Source: Ohessyouella blattaphilus
GTDB lineage: Bacteria > Bacillota > Clostridia > Lachnospirales > Lachnospiraceae
DNA length: 64,000 nucleotides
Direction of reading: 5' to 3'
Assembly (NCBI RefSeq): GCF_024721265.1
Contig: NZ_JAMXOC010000002.1
Span: 1 to 64,000, forward strand
The position numbers and the translations under genes are program-made. A model generated the notes under the pieces. It saw only the letters and a list, made by a program, of their open reading frames with translations, was not told the DNA's origin and made no database searches. Below, piece by piece: positions 1 through 9,400 of this stretch (position 1 is the first letter of the stretch; each line of letters begins with the position of its first letter).

Positions 1-498
1 CTAAAGAGAGGAGCATCTTTTCGAGATGCTGCTTTTATGGGGATTATGCGATGGGCCTTTTTCAACAAGCTAAAGGAGATGTATCCAAATGTAAGTATGA
101 CTTACGGATATATCACAAAGTACGTGCGGATAAACAATGGCTTAGAGAAAACTCATGCCGTTGACGCAAGATGCATTAGTGATAATCCGTTAGCAGAACC
201 TTTGGGCGTTGTTTATAATCAAAAGTTCGTTAGATGTAATAACCGCAGCTTGCATAAGGCAAACCCTAAGAAGGGTGTACGTAAGAATAATCAAGCACCT
301 CGATATGTACAAGGCTTTCAGTTGTTCGACAAAGTAAAGTTCGAAGACAAAGAATGTTTTGTATTTGGCAGACGGAGTTCAGGATATTTTGACATCCGTT
401 TATTAGACGGTACGAGCATCCATAAGAGCGTTGGATACAAAAAAATAAGATTGTTAGAGCAGAGGAGCTCTCTATTAACAGAAAGGAGACTAGCATAG
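1..498 (+). CDS. iscB: RNA-guided endonuclease IscB, C-terminal part (5' end outside window)
   Basis: The reading frame is open from base 1, so the gene enters from the left; the internal ATG at 37 is not the start. About 165 C-terminal residues remain. They carry the RuvC-III segment THAVDA (His codon 154-156, Asp codon 163-165), followed by a basic stretch with CNNRSLHKANPKKG and the GRRSSGYFDIR block typical of the IscB C-terminal target/PAM-interacting domain. IscB proteins are transposon-encoded, omega-RNA-guided nickases/nucleases ancestral to Cas9. The HNH and earlier RuvC segments, the omega-RNA (normally upstream) and any TnpA lie outside the window. An IS200/IS605-type right end follows directly. 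The visible part has no frameshift or internal stop. Confidence 0.88.
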   Translation, partial: LKRGASFRDAAFMGIMRWAFFNKLKEMYPNVSMTYGYITKYVRINNGLEKTHAVDARCISDNPLAEPLGVVYNQKFVRCNNRSLHKANPKKGVRKNNQAPRYVQGFQLFDKVKFEDKECFVFGRRSSGYFDIRLLDGTSIHKSVGYKKIRLLEQRSSLLTERRLA

Positions 499-543
499 GA
501 TGCAATTCCTCCCCACCTAAGTTTTAGATGGGGTATCCTTGCT
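499..543 (+). mobile_element. Right end of an IS200/IS605-type element carrying iscB
   Basis: Just after the iscB stop, GCAA (502-505) and TTGC (539-542) bracket an imperfect hairpin: CCCCA (511-515) with TGGGG (529-533) and CTAA (517-520) with TTAG (524-527), with one C/A mismatch. This GCAATTCCT...hairpin...TTGC arrangement is the usual right-end form of IS200/IS605-family elements, which move as single-stranded DNA through such subterminal hairpins. The left end and target tetranucleotide are not visible. The element ends about 10 bp before the thrS start. Confidence 0.75.
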
Positions 544-552
544 ATAAAAAAG

Positions 553-2478
553 ATGAAGATTACTTTAAAAGACGGATCAGTAAAAGAGTATGAAAAAGCA
601 ATGTCAGTCTATGAAATTGCCAGCGATATTAGTGAAGGCCTTGCAAGAATGGCAACGGCTGGTAAGGTAAACGGCGAGCTAGTGGATTTGCGAGATGAAG
701 TAAGTGAAGATGCGGAGTTAGAGATTCTTACCTTTGATTCTGAGGATGGTGCTCATGCGTTTCATCATACTTCGGCTCATATTATGGCTCAAGCAGTACA
801 GAGAATTTGGCCAGAGACGAAGTTAGCAATTGGACCAGCGATTGAGAACGGCTTTTACTACGACATGGAAAAGGATGAGCCTTTCCTTGAAGAAGATCTA
901 GAGAAAATTGAAGCCGAGATGAAAAAAATCGTTAAGGAGAACTTAAAAATTACCCGTTTTACCAAGCCAAGAGATGAGGCTATCGCCTTCTTTAAGGAGA
1001 AAAATGAACCCTATAAGGTAGAGCTAATTGAAGATCTGCCAGAAGATGCTATTATAAGCTTTTATCAGCAAGGGGAGTTTGTTGATCTTTGTGCTGGACC
1101 TCATTTAATGAGCACCAAGCAAGTAAAGGCCTTTAAGTTGACGTCTCTTGCCGGAGCGTACTGGCGCGGCGACGAGCATCGCCAAATGCTGACAAGAATT
1201 TACGGCACTTCTTTCCCGAAGAAGGCTCAGCTAGAAGAATATATAGAGCGAATTGAAGAAGCCAAAAAACGTGACCACAGAAAGCTAGGAAAAGAGCTAG
1301 ACTTATTTATGATGCGAGATGAAGGACCGGGCTTTCCGTTTTTCCTTCCTCACGGTATGCTCCTTAAGAATACCCTTCTAGAATACTGGCGGCAGTTGCA
1401 CACTAGAGAAGGGTATGTGGAGATTAACACGCCGATTATCCTTAATAAGGAGCTCTGGCTCACCAGTGGACACTGGGATCACTACAAAGATAATATGTAT
1501 ACAACTACGATTGATGATGAAGAGTACGCTGTTAAGCCAATGAACTGTCCGGGAGCGATGCTTACCTATAAGCACGAACCTCATTCATACCGTGAGTTCC
1601 CGCTAAGAATGGCAGAGCTTGGCCTAGTTCATCGCCACGAAAAATCAGGTGCACTTCACGGTCTCTTTAGGGTACGTTGCTTCACTCAAGACGACGCCCA
1701 TATCTATATGACGCCAGAGCAGATTAAAGATGAAATCAAAGGGGTAACCAGGTTAATTGATGAAGTGTATAGCCTGTTTGGCTTTAAATACCATGTGGAG
1801 CTTTCTACTCGCCCAGAAGACAGTATGGGTAGTGATGAAGATTGGGAAATGACCACCAAAGGCCTGCGTGACGCTCTCGATGAAATGGAACTAGATTATG
1901 TGGTTAACGAAGGCGACGGTGCCTTCTACGGACCTAAAATAGACTTCCATCTAGAGGACTCTCTAGGTAGAACTTGGCAGTGTGGAACCATTCAATTAGA
2001 TATGCAGATGCCTCAGCGTTTTGAACTGGAATATACAGGTGACGACGGCGAAAAACATCGTCCGATTATGATTCACCGAGTAGCGTTTGGCTCCATCGAG
2101 CGCTTTATTGGAATCTTGATCGAGCATTTTGCCGGAGCTTTCCCAACATGGTTAGCCCCAGTTCAAGTAAAAATTCTGCCGATTTCCGATAAGTTCAAAG
2201 ATTACGGTGAAAAGGTGTTAAAAGAGCTTCTAAAGCATGGTATTCGCGCAGAAATCGATACCCGTGCCGAGAAAATCGGTTATAAAATCCGGAGCGCGCA
2301 GATGAAAAAAGTACCTTATATGTTGGTGGTAGGTGCCAAGGAAGAAGAGGAAGAGACGGTTTCTGTACGTAGTCGTTTTGCTGGTGATGAAGGTGGCAAG
2401 CGTCTTGACGATTTCGTTAGCGGAATTCTTTCGGAAATCGCTAGTAAAGAGATTAGAGAAGTAGTAAAAGAAGATTAA
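553..2478 (+). CDS. thrS: Threonine--tRNA ligase
   Basis: Charges tRNA-Thr in the cytoplasm. The 641 residues match the bacterial ThrRS length and order: TGS domain (about 1-61), editing domain with H72xxxH76 and the CAGPH motif, class II catalytic core (about 240-530) and C-terminal anticodon-binding domain. The zinc ligands are visible as C332 (in NCPGAM), H383 (in FTQDDAH) and H508 (in IMIHR). The start MKITLKDGS is the usual N-terminus. Oddly, the bases before the ATG (TTGCTATAAAAAAG) have no Shine-Dalgarno sequence, and no T-box lies between the upstream IscB element and the gene. metA follows 12 bp downstream, probably co-transcribed. Confidence 0.97.
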   Translation: MKITLKDGSVKEYEKAMSVYEIASDISEGLARMATAGKVNGELVDLRDEVSEDAELEILTFDSEDGAHAFHHTSAHIMAQAVQRIWPETKLAIGPAIENGFYYDMEKDEPFLEEDLEKIEAEMKKIVKENLKITRFTKPRDEAIAFFKEKNEPYKVELIEDLPEDAIISFYQQGEFVDLCAGPHLMSTKQVKAFKLTSLAGAYWRGDEHRQMLTRIYGTSFPKKAQLEEYIERIEEAKKRDHRKLGKELDLFMMRDEGPGFPFFLPHGMLLKNTLLEYWRQLHTREGYVEINTPIILNKELWLTSGHWDHYKDNMYTTTIDDEEYAVKPMNCPGAMLTYKHEPHSYREFPLRMAELGLVHRHEKSGALHGLFRVRCFTQDDAHIYMTPEQIKDEIKGVTRLIDEVYSLFGFKYHVELSTRPEDSMGSDEDWEMTTKGLRDALDEMELDYVVNEGDGAFYGPKIDFHLEDSLGRTWQCGTIQLDMQMPQRFELEYTGDDGEKHRPIMIHRVAFGSIERFIGILIEHFAGAFPTWLAPVQVKILPISDKFKDYGEKVLKELLKHGIRAEIDTRAEKIGYKIRSAQMKKVPYMLVVGAKEEEEETVSVRSRFAGDEGGKRLDDFVSGILSEIASKEIREVVKED

Positions 2479-2490
2479 GAGGGGTAAAAT

Positions 2491-3429
2491 ATGCCGATTC
2501 GTGTACAAAATGATCTGCCGGTTAGAGAAATCTTAGAGAAAGAAAATATTTTCGTGATGGACGAGCACAGAGCGACCCATCAGGATATTCGTCCAATCAA
2601 AATCGGGATGCTTAATCTGATGCCGTTAAAAGAAGAGACGGAGCTACAAATTCTTCGTTGTATGTCCAACACGCCGCTACAGATAGACGTTCATTTTGTG
2701 AGCATGTCGACTCATGAATCAAAGAACACGTCAACGAGTCATCTAAATAAGTTCTACCGAACGTATGCAGAGATTAAAGATGAAAAATTCGACGGTTTCA
2801 TTATTACCGGTGCGCCGGTAGAACAACTGCCTTTTGAAGAGGTGGATTATTGGGATGAATTGACAAAAATCATGGACTGGACGAAGACCAATGTCACCAG
2901 TACCATGCATATCTGCTGGGGTGCCCAGGCTGGTCTTTATTACCACTACGGCATCCAAAAGAAACTTCTGGAAGAAAAGCTCTTTGGCGTTTTTAAACAC
3001 CGGGTTCTTAACCGCAAGTATCCCTTGGTTCGTGGTTTTGACGATGTGTTCTTGGCACCTCATTCACGCTATACTACGGTTTCTTTAGACGAAGTGAAGG
3101 CTCATAAAGACCTGACGTTAATGGCAGAATCACGGGAATCAGGAGCTCATTTGATTATGGCTGAGGGCGGGAGACAAATCTTTGTCGCCGGTCATCCAGA
3201 GTACGACCGTTTAACACTAGATGGTGAGTATAAAAGAGACTTAGCCAAAGGCTTACCAATCAAGGTGCCGGTTAATTACTATCCTGACGATGACCCGGAA
3301 AATAAGCCGCTGCTTACCTGGCGGTCCCATTGTGACCATTTATATAACAATTGGCTTAATTACTACGTCTATCAGATAACTCCGTTTGATTTCGTTGGTG
3401 CGCCTGATTTTAATGGTCTGAAACGGTAG
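2491..3429 (+). CDS. metA: Homoserine O-acetyltransferase (MetA family)
   Basis: First committed step of methionine synthesis: acylation of homoserine. The 312-residue length is standard. The catalytic cysteine C142 lies in HICWGAQAG, with H235 and E237 in AGHPEYD. Residue 111 is glutamate (TGAPVE); in this family Glu at 111 is associated with acetyl-CoA use and Gly with succinyl-CoA, so the protein is called as an acetyltransferase although many pipelines name MetA a succinyltransferase. A good RBS (GAGGGG) precedes the ATG. It follows thrS by 12 bp, linking two genes that draw on the homoserine/threonine branch. A strong terminator follows. Confidence 0.93.
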   Translation: MPIRVQNDLPVREILEKENIFVMDEHRATHQDIRPIKIGMLNLMPLKEETELQILRCMSNTPLQIDVHFVSMSTHESKNTSTSHLNKFYRTYAEIKDEKFDGFIITGAPVEQLPFEEVDYWDELTKIMDWTKTNVTSTMHICWGAQAGLYYHYGIQKKLLEEKLFGVFKHRVLNRKYPLVRGFDDVFLAPHSRYTTVSLDEVKAHKDLTLMAESRESGAHLIMAEGGRQIFVAGHPEYDRLTLDGEYKRDLAKGLPIKVPVNYYPDDDPENKPLLTWRSHCDHLYNNWLNYYVYQITPFDFVGAPDFNGLKR

Positions 3430-3450
3430 TTAATCACTTAAAACTTTAAA

Positions 3451-3487
3451 AGCGACAGTGGCGTTCGGCGCCCTGTCGCTTTTTTTG
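3451..3487. terminator. Terminator after metA
   Basis: AGCGACAG (3451-3458) pairs with CTGTCGCT (3473-3480), with an inner GGCG/CGCC pairing and a run of seven T. The reverse strand also ends in a T-rich stretch, so it may also serve hxlR, which converges from the right. Confidence 0.85.
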
Positions 3488-3520
3488 CGCCAAGGGTGGC
3501 GCTTTCGGTTAGCGTATAAA

Positions 3521-3916
3521 TTAAGAGTATTTTGCACTCCACTTAATCATCTCAAAAAAGAGTGGGAATAAATCCTTTCCCTTCTGGGTGAGAGAGTATT
3601 CAACGTGAGGGGGGATTTCGTTAAACTGCTTTCTAGAGACAATACGATATTCCTCTAATTCTCGAAGAATCGTTGTCAGCATGGTGTTGGTAATTCCAGG
3701 AATCGCTCGTTTTAACTGCCCGAAACGGTAAGCTTTTTGCTTAGAAAGCTCGTAAATTACCGACATTCGCCATTTTCCGCTGAGGATTTGTAGGGCGTGC
3801 ATCATTTCGCAATCACCGTTTTCTTGAGTTTTATCGCAGATTTCTGGCTGAGCAGAATGAAAGCTATGGATAAACTCCTCATAGGTCATGTTCTGTATCA
3901 TTTTTTTGACATCCAT
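3521..3916 (-). CDS. HxlR-family winged-helix transcriptional regulator
   Basis: 131 residues with the full HxlR fold: ALQILSGKWRMSVIYEL, RFGQLKRAIPGITNTML (recognition helix), LRELEEYRIVSRK and PPHVEYSLTQKGKDL. HxlR proteins are dimeric repressors or activators, several of which sense electrophiles or redox state through an N-terminal cysteine. Here two cysteines (C27 and C36) precede the winged helix, so thiol sensing is possible but inferred. The RBS reads GGAGG on the minus strand. The gene is divergent from lon, and two matching palindromes lie in the shared 167-bp intergenic region, suggesting autoregulation and control of lon. Confidence 0.9.
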   Translation of the reverse strand: MDVKKMIQNMTYEEFIHSFHSAQPEICDKTQENGDCEMMHALQILSGKWRMSVIYELSKQKAYRFGQLKRAIPGITNTMLTTILRELEEYRIVSRKQFNEIPPHVEYSLTQKGKDLFPLFFEMIKWSAKYS

Positions 3917-3957
3917 CTTGATTCCTCCATAAACTAGCTCTTAGTTACAACTGTTAT

Positions 3958-3983
3958 ACTTGGTATAGAACACTATACTAAGT
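3958..3983. promoter_or_regulatory. Putative HxlR operator 1
   Basis: An 11-bp inverted repeat with a 4-bp spacer: ACTTGGTATAG / CTATACTAAGT, 10 of 11 positions symmetrical. The same half-site occurs in operator 2, 58 bp away. Its position between hxlR and lon fits an operator for the divergent regulator. Confidence 0.65.
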
Positions 3984-4000
3984 CAAAAATAATTGCGTAC

Positions 4001-4028
4001 TTGTAAAAGAATTTAAGCTTAGTATAAT
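4001..4028 (+). promoter_or_regulatory. Promoter of lon
   Basis: TTGTAA (4001-4006), 16-bp spacer, perfect TATAAT (4023-4028). The -10 box lies inside operator 2, so a bound HxlR dimer would block it. Confidence 0.65.
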
Positions 4029-4040
4029 AAATATACCAAG
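4018..4040. promoter_or_regulatory. Putative HxlR operator 2
   Basis: CTTAGTAT / ATACCAAG inverted repeat around AATAAAT, using the same half-site as operator 1 with one asymmetry. It covers the -10 element of the lon promoter. Confidence 0.62.
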
Positions 4041-4083
4041 AGAAAGCAAGCTTTTGGAATAAATTAAAATTGGAGGAGTTTAA

Positions 4084-6354
4084 ATGATAGTTATACCTGT
4101 CTATAATAAATTAGTTTTGCCGGAGGCGACAACTTATATCCTAAATGATGAAATAAGTGAAAAGAATCTACAGGAGATTAAAGAAGGAGAGAAAGTAATC
4201 TTACTGCTTTTAAAAAAGCCGGAAACAGAGGAAACGCTAAATGCTGAGAGCTTTTATCAGGTCGGTGTCTCTGGTGTTGTAGGGAAATCTCAATTTGAAA
4301 ACTATACAGCCATTGAAACTGAGAAAAGAGTGAATATTGATGATGTCTACATTGGGAAAAATGGTGACATCGAATTATCAATCAGTAAAAGAGAAGATGT
4401 AAATGATATCGACGAAGAGGAGCTTAAGGGGAGACTACGTCAGATAAAAGCAGCTACATTAGATTATGCTAAGCAGTTTCAAGGAGGACAAATGGCGGCG
4501 GTCGTGTTAGCTCGCTGGACTTCTTTTGAACAGATTGCCTCTTCTGTTTCTATGTGGCTAACCTTAAGTAATGAAGAGCGCTACGAGATTATTCGCGAGG
4601 ACAGTAAGTTAACGCGTTCGCAGATGATTGAAAAAGTTTTATATGAAGCCTTAGAAATTGCCAATCTGAATCAAGAAGCTAATGAGGTGACGAATAAGGA
4701 TTATCAGAAATTATACCGAGAGTCGGCCATTAAGAAACAGATGGATTATCTACAGAAAGAACTAGATGAGATGCATCCGGAGAATGTATCGGATATTCAG
4801 AAGTTTCAGAAGAAAATCGAAGCTTCGAAGATGAATGACGTTGCGAGAAAAGAAGCGAATAAGGTTTTGAACCGTATGAAGCAAGAAGGCCAGAATAGCA
4901 GTGAGTACGGTATTTTGTACGATTACTTAGACTTCGTAACCGGCTTATCTTGGGAGACAGAGAAGGCGAAGAAGATTGATTTGGATTATGCCAGTGAAGT
5001 CCTAGATGAAGAGCACTTTGGTATGGAAAAGGTGAAGGACCGCGTGATTCAACAGATTGCGGTTATGAATCTAAAGAAGAAGCAATCGGGTTCTATTTTA
5101 CTCTTTATTGGTGCTCCTGGAACAGGAAAGACAAGTATTGGACAAAATATCGCTAAGGCGCTTAAGCGCGAATACGTGCGTGTAAGTCTAGGCGGGGTAC
5201 GAGATGAGGCGGATATTAGAGGACATCGACGTACCTATATCGGGGCGATGCCGGGACGAATTATGGATGGAATCAGTAAAAGTGGGGTGTCTAATCCGGT
5301 GGTAGTCTTAGACGAGGTGGATAAAATCGCTTCTTCTTATCACGGAGATCCGGCCAGTGCGCTGTTAGAGGTGCTAGACCCAGAACAAAACCATACGTTT
5401 ACGGATCACTACATGAACGTTCCTTATGATCTATCAAACGTTATGTTTATCTGTACTGCTAACTCTCTAGAGACGATTCCCGAGCCTCTACTTAACCGGA
5501 TGGAAGTGATTCAGTTCCAAGGTTATACGGCTACGGATAAGTTCCAGATTGCCAGAAAGCATTTGCTTCCGAAAGCAATGAAGGCAATGGGTGTAAATGA
5601 GAAACATTTGGAGATAACAGATGATGCCCTAATGAGCATTATTGAAAACTATACGATGGAATCGGGAGTAAGAGGACTGAAAAAGAGATTAGATACACTG
5701 TGCCGGATTACCGCGGTTGAGCTAGTAAAGGGAACGGAAGACAAAATCACAGTAACAGTAGACAATGTGAAAGCGTATCTGGATGCAAAACCGATTAGAC
5801 ATGGAAAGATAATCAAAGAGAAGAAACCGGGGATTGTAACAGGGCTTGCCTGGACAGCCGCTGGTGGTGACATTTTGTTTATCGAGACCATGTTTACTCC
5901 AGGAAACGGTAAAGTGATTATTACCGGACAGCTAGAGAGCGTTATGGAAGAATCGGTAAAAGTTGCAATTAGCTTGGTTAAGTCCATCTATCCAGATAAG
6001 GCGGATTTGTTCAAGGAAAATGATCTTCACATTCATATTCCTGAAGGTGCTGTGAAAAAGGATGGCCCTTCGGCGGGAATCACCTTAACTACTGCACTAG
6101 CGTCACTTATTCAAGGAAAAGCGATATCACCAGAACTGGCTATGACCGGTGAAATCTCCCTAAGAGGGAAGGTAATGCCGATTGGTGGTCTTCCGGAAAA
6201 ACTGATGGCAGCTCAGCGAGCGGGAGTAACGACGGTATTGATTCCCGATGATAATGAAATTGATTTGGAAGATGTTGACGATGAGGTTAAAGATAAGTTA
6301 GAAATCAAAACGGTAAAAACCATTGATGAAGTCTTAGGGATTGCTCTGGGATAG
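4084..6354 (+). CDS. lon: ATP-dependent Lon protease (LonA type)
   Basis: 756 residues. N-terminal substrate-binding region (about 1-200), coiled-coil, AAA+ module with Walker A GAPGTGKTS (from residue 343), the GGVRDEADIRGHRRTYIGAMPGRI pore region and Walker B VVVLDEVDKI, then the protease domain with the Ser-Lys dyad S663 (KDGPSAG) and K706 (GGLPEK). It degrades misfolded and regulatory proteins in the cytoplasm. RBS GGAGG is 8 bp before the ATG. Divergence from an HxlR regulator with an operator on the lon -10 box suggests stress control through that regulator rather than the usual CtsR/heat-shock system; this is inference. Confidence 0.95.
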   Translation: MIVIPVYNKLVLPEATTYILNDEISEKNLQEIKEGEKVILLLLKKPETEETLNAESFYQVGVSGVVGKSQFENYTAIETEKRVNIDDVYIGKNGDIELSISKREDVNDIDEEELKGRLRQIKAATLDYAKQFQGGQMAAVVLARWTSFEQIASSVSMWLTLSNEERYEIIREDSKLTRSQMIEKVLYEALEIANLNQEANEVTNKDYQKLYRESAIKKQMDYLQKELDEMHPENVSDIQKFQKKIEASKMNDVARKEANKVLNRMKQEGQNSSEYGILYDYLDFVTGLSWETEKAKKIDLDYASEVLDEEHFGMEKVKDRVIQQIAVMNLKKKQSGSILLFIGAPGTGKTSIGQNIAKALKREYVRVSLGGVRDEADIRGHRRTYIGAMPGRIMDGISKSGVSNPVVVLDEVDKIASSYHGDPASALLEVLDPEQNHTFTDHYMNVPYDLSNVMFICTANSLETIPEPLLNRMEVIQFQGYTATDKFQIARKHLLPKAMKAMGVNEKHLEITDDALMSIIENYTMESGVRGLKKRLDTLCRITAVELVKGTEDKITVTVDNVKAYLDAKPIRHGKIIKEKKPGIVTGLAWTAAGGDILFIETMFTPGNGKVIITGQLESVMEESVKVAISLVKSIYPDKADLFKENDLHIHIPEGAVKKDGPSAGITLTTALASLIQGKAISPELAMTGEISLRGKVMPIGGLPEKLMAAQRAGVTTVLIPDDNEIDLEDVDDEVKDKLEIKTVKTIDEVLGIALG

Positions 6355-6383
6355 AAAAGTAGATAATATATTATCATCGAAAA

Positions 6384-6431
6384 AAAACAGCGAATTATTC
6401 TAAGATTTATAGAATAGCTCGCTGTTTTAAA
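6384..6431. terminator. Bidirectional terminator between lon and the ABC transporter
   Basis: AAAACAGCGA (6384-6393) pairs perfectly with TCGCTGTTTT (6419-6428), extended by ATTCT/AGAAT. A and T runs on both sides suit termination of both convergent genes. Confidence 0.85.
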
Positions 6432-6443
6432 TTTATATTGCTT

Positions 6444-9400
6444 TTATTCACTTCGAAGGGCCTCTACCGGATCTTTTCTAGCTGCTGCCGAAGACGGTAT
6501 TAGGCCAGAGATAAAGGCCAGGAACATACTGATAAGAATAAGGACGAAGGCCGCCGTAATTGGTAGATTCGTAATGTTCTTAATATCCAAGCGGTTATAA
6601 ACGATGATATTGGCGATAAAGCTCATAATGTAAGTGATGCCAATACCGAGTGCGCCGGCGACGAAGCCGATAATTAAGGTCTCGGCGTTAAAGACAGTAC
6701 GGATATTGCCCTTGCTAGCACCGATGGCCCGAAGGATGCCGATTTCCTTCTTCCGTTCTAGCACGGAGATATAGGTGATGACACCGATCATTATGGAAGA
6801 GACCACGAGGGAGATGGAGACAAAGGCGATTAACGCGTAGCTAATCGTATCTACGATGGAGGTAACGGAAGACATCATGGTGCCGACCAAATCGGTGTAG
6901 CTGATGACTTTGTCGTCAGCGCCGCTTTGTTCCATTTCAGCGTTATAATTTTTCAGGAAGGTATCCACACTTTCCTTGGATTTAAAATCTTTTGAATAAA
7001 GGTTTATCTGTGAGGGTGCCTCAGGGTCTGCATAGCCGAGAGTGGTTAGATTGTTTTCCAGAGTGCTTCTGGTTGGGTTCATCAAGGCGTTCATCAGCTC
7101 CATAATGTCTTCCTCGGAAGCTTTCATTTCGAAAGCAGAGGTCAGCATTTCTTGGTCGATGCTTAAAGCGTTTTGCATTTGGGCGGGCAAGGTGCTAAGC
7201 GCCGCTTGTAGCTGCCCAGCAATTTGTCCAGCTAGTTGTGTCTGGATTGTAGTTAGGGCATTCTGGAGATAGGATCCCACGGTGGTACTTAAGTAGTTTT
7301 GTAGGATTCCTGTTACCTTTTCCTGAATCTGAGAATCAGCAACCACGGTACTAATCTCTTGGTTTAGTTTTTCCTGAACTTCTGGCAGGGCGATGTACTC
7401 AGGAAAAAGCGCTATGATATCTTCAGGAGTAGTTGCGCCTTTATCAGCCGCGTAATCGATAAAGTCCAGCATTAAGTTGTCAAGAATAGCCGTTAGAGCT
7501 TCCGTTGGAATATTTACCTGTCCAGCGAGGGCATCAGTAAGCTCTTGTAAGTTAAGAGCCGGCAGAGCCAGACCAGAAGTATCAAGGGTAATATTATTAA
7601 GGGCATTAAAGTCCATATTTAACTTGGAAGTGTCTACGTTAAAGGCTGCTCTAATTTTATCTTCATTAACCGTGATAAAATCGGTTAGGCTAGCAGGTTC
7701 CTCCGCATTTTCATCGGCAAAGGTTTTGCCAGTTAAGACATTGATTTCGGGTGAGGCTAGCTGTTTCTTGACGATATCACTTGTAGCGGCCCCCCTCATT
7801 AAAGTATCCACCAGATCGGGGGTGTAGTTAACCCCGATGGTCAAAAGGGCAGAGCTTGAGTCTTCTAAAGGCTCGACGACGCCGACAATCTTTAGATCCA
7901 TGCTTTTTTCGAAAACGCTCTCCATGTGTTTTGCGTTATCGGCGCGGTTAATCCAAACCTTGTATTCTTCGTCATACGTATATTGGTCACTGGGATTTAC
8001 GACTTTAAAAGTAGGCTCCATCAGCTGCTGATACGTATAGTTTGGCTGCTTACTATCGACTTCGATATCCTCATCCTTATTGGTGGCAAAAATCTCAAGC
8101 ATCTCTTTTAGCTCTTGCCGGTCGCGAAGACCTAAGCAGTAGAGAGTGTAATCAGAGATGCTTCCGCCATGACCTAGTACGAGTACGGCTTCATCAGCCC
8201 CTTCTGGCCAGCGCCCGGCTTTAACATCGTATTGATCCTCATACATCTTCGCATCTGTAGGAAGTTGGGAGAAAATGCTGGTGCCAGTACTAAAGCCGAA
8301 GCTAAACATCTGGCTCATGCCGGTATCGCCGCCGGTGTAGGTATTCATCAGTGTATCGGGATTTACCTGGGCTATCTCGGTATCGGTGTCCGGTAAGTAA
8401 ATCTGAGGGGTAACGTTATACTTATATTCAATGCTTTTGGTATAGGGCTTAATTTTCTTCTCGTTGTTTTCTATATATGTCTTTAAGCTTTTTAAGTCGT
8501 TTTGGCTTCGGGAATTAAAGATGGACTCTACAAAATTCCACTCCCGAACCGGTTTTTGTTCGGCGGTTACTTCGGTATCGTTGGTATTGGCAGTCTCCTT
8601 GGTCTCATTTTTTTCCTCGCTTTCACTAGCGCCTTCGCCTAAAAGGCTTGATAGGTCCAGACCGGATTCTTGAATCGTAAGGGGATAAAGGCTCATGGTA
8701 TCTTGTTCAATCCCGACTATATAATCGTTGATGCCGTTGGCAAGGGCGAGAATCGCCGCAATGCCGATAATCCCAATGGAGCCTGCCAGAGCAATCATAA
8801 AGGAACGCCCTAGCTTGCTTTTAAGATTACTGAAGGAGAGGGCGACGGAGGTCAAAAAGGACATCCGCACCTTCCTGGGCGGTTCGCCTATAGGCGTTTC
8901 GTTTTCGCCAGGGGTATAGGGATCGGTATCGGATTGAATCTGTCCGTCCTTAAGGTTAATAATTCTGGTAGCGTAATCCTCAGCTAGTTCATTGTTGTGG
9001 GTGACCATGACGACGAGCCGGTTCTTGGCAATCTGCGTAAGCAGGTCCATAACCTGGGTGCTGGTCTTGGTATCAAGAGCCCCAGTTGGTTCATCGGCTA
9101 AGAGAATTTCGGGGTCATTAATCAGCGCTCTAGCAATCGCTACCCGCTGCATTTGACCGCCGCTTAGTTGGCTAGGGAGCTTTCGAATGTGGTCCGCAAG
9201 CCCCACCTCAGCTAAAGCTTCCTTGGCCCGTTCTCGGCGCTCTTTTCGAGAAACACCGCTTAGAGTTAGGGCTAGCTCGACGTTTGCTAAGACGGTTTGG
9301 TGGGGGATTAGGTTATAGCTTTGAAAGACGAAGCCGATCCGGTTATTGCGGTAGGCGTCCCAGTCTTTATCTTTATATTTCTTAGTGGAGATTCCGTCAA

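Noticed and set aside
500-520. Mini-ORF (six codons) after iscB with a nearby AAAGGAG
   Set aside because: It lies in the right-end hairpin; no reason to think it is translated beyond chance.
3487-3502. GCGCCA/TGGCGC hairpin as an hxlR terminator
   Set aside because: On the minus strand it is followed by A residues, not T; the 3451-3480 stem is a better candidate.
7042-8919. Several plus-strand open frames inside the ABC transporter region
   Set aside because: They are short, lack ribosome binding sites and are the antisense shadow of a long coding region with a clear domain order.
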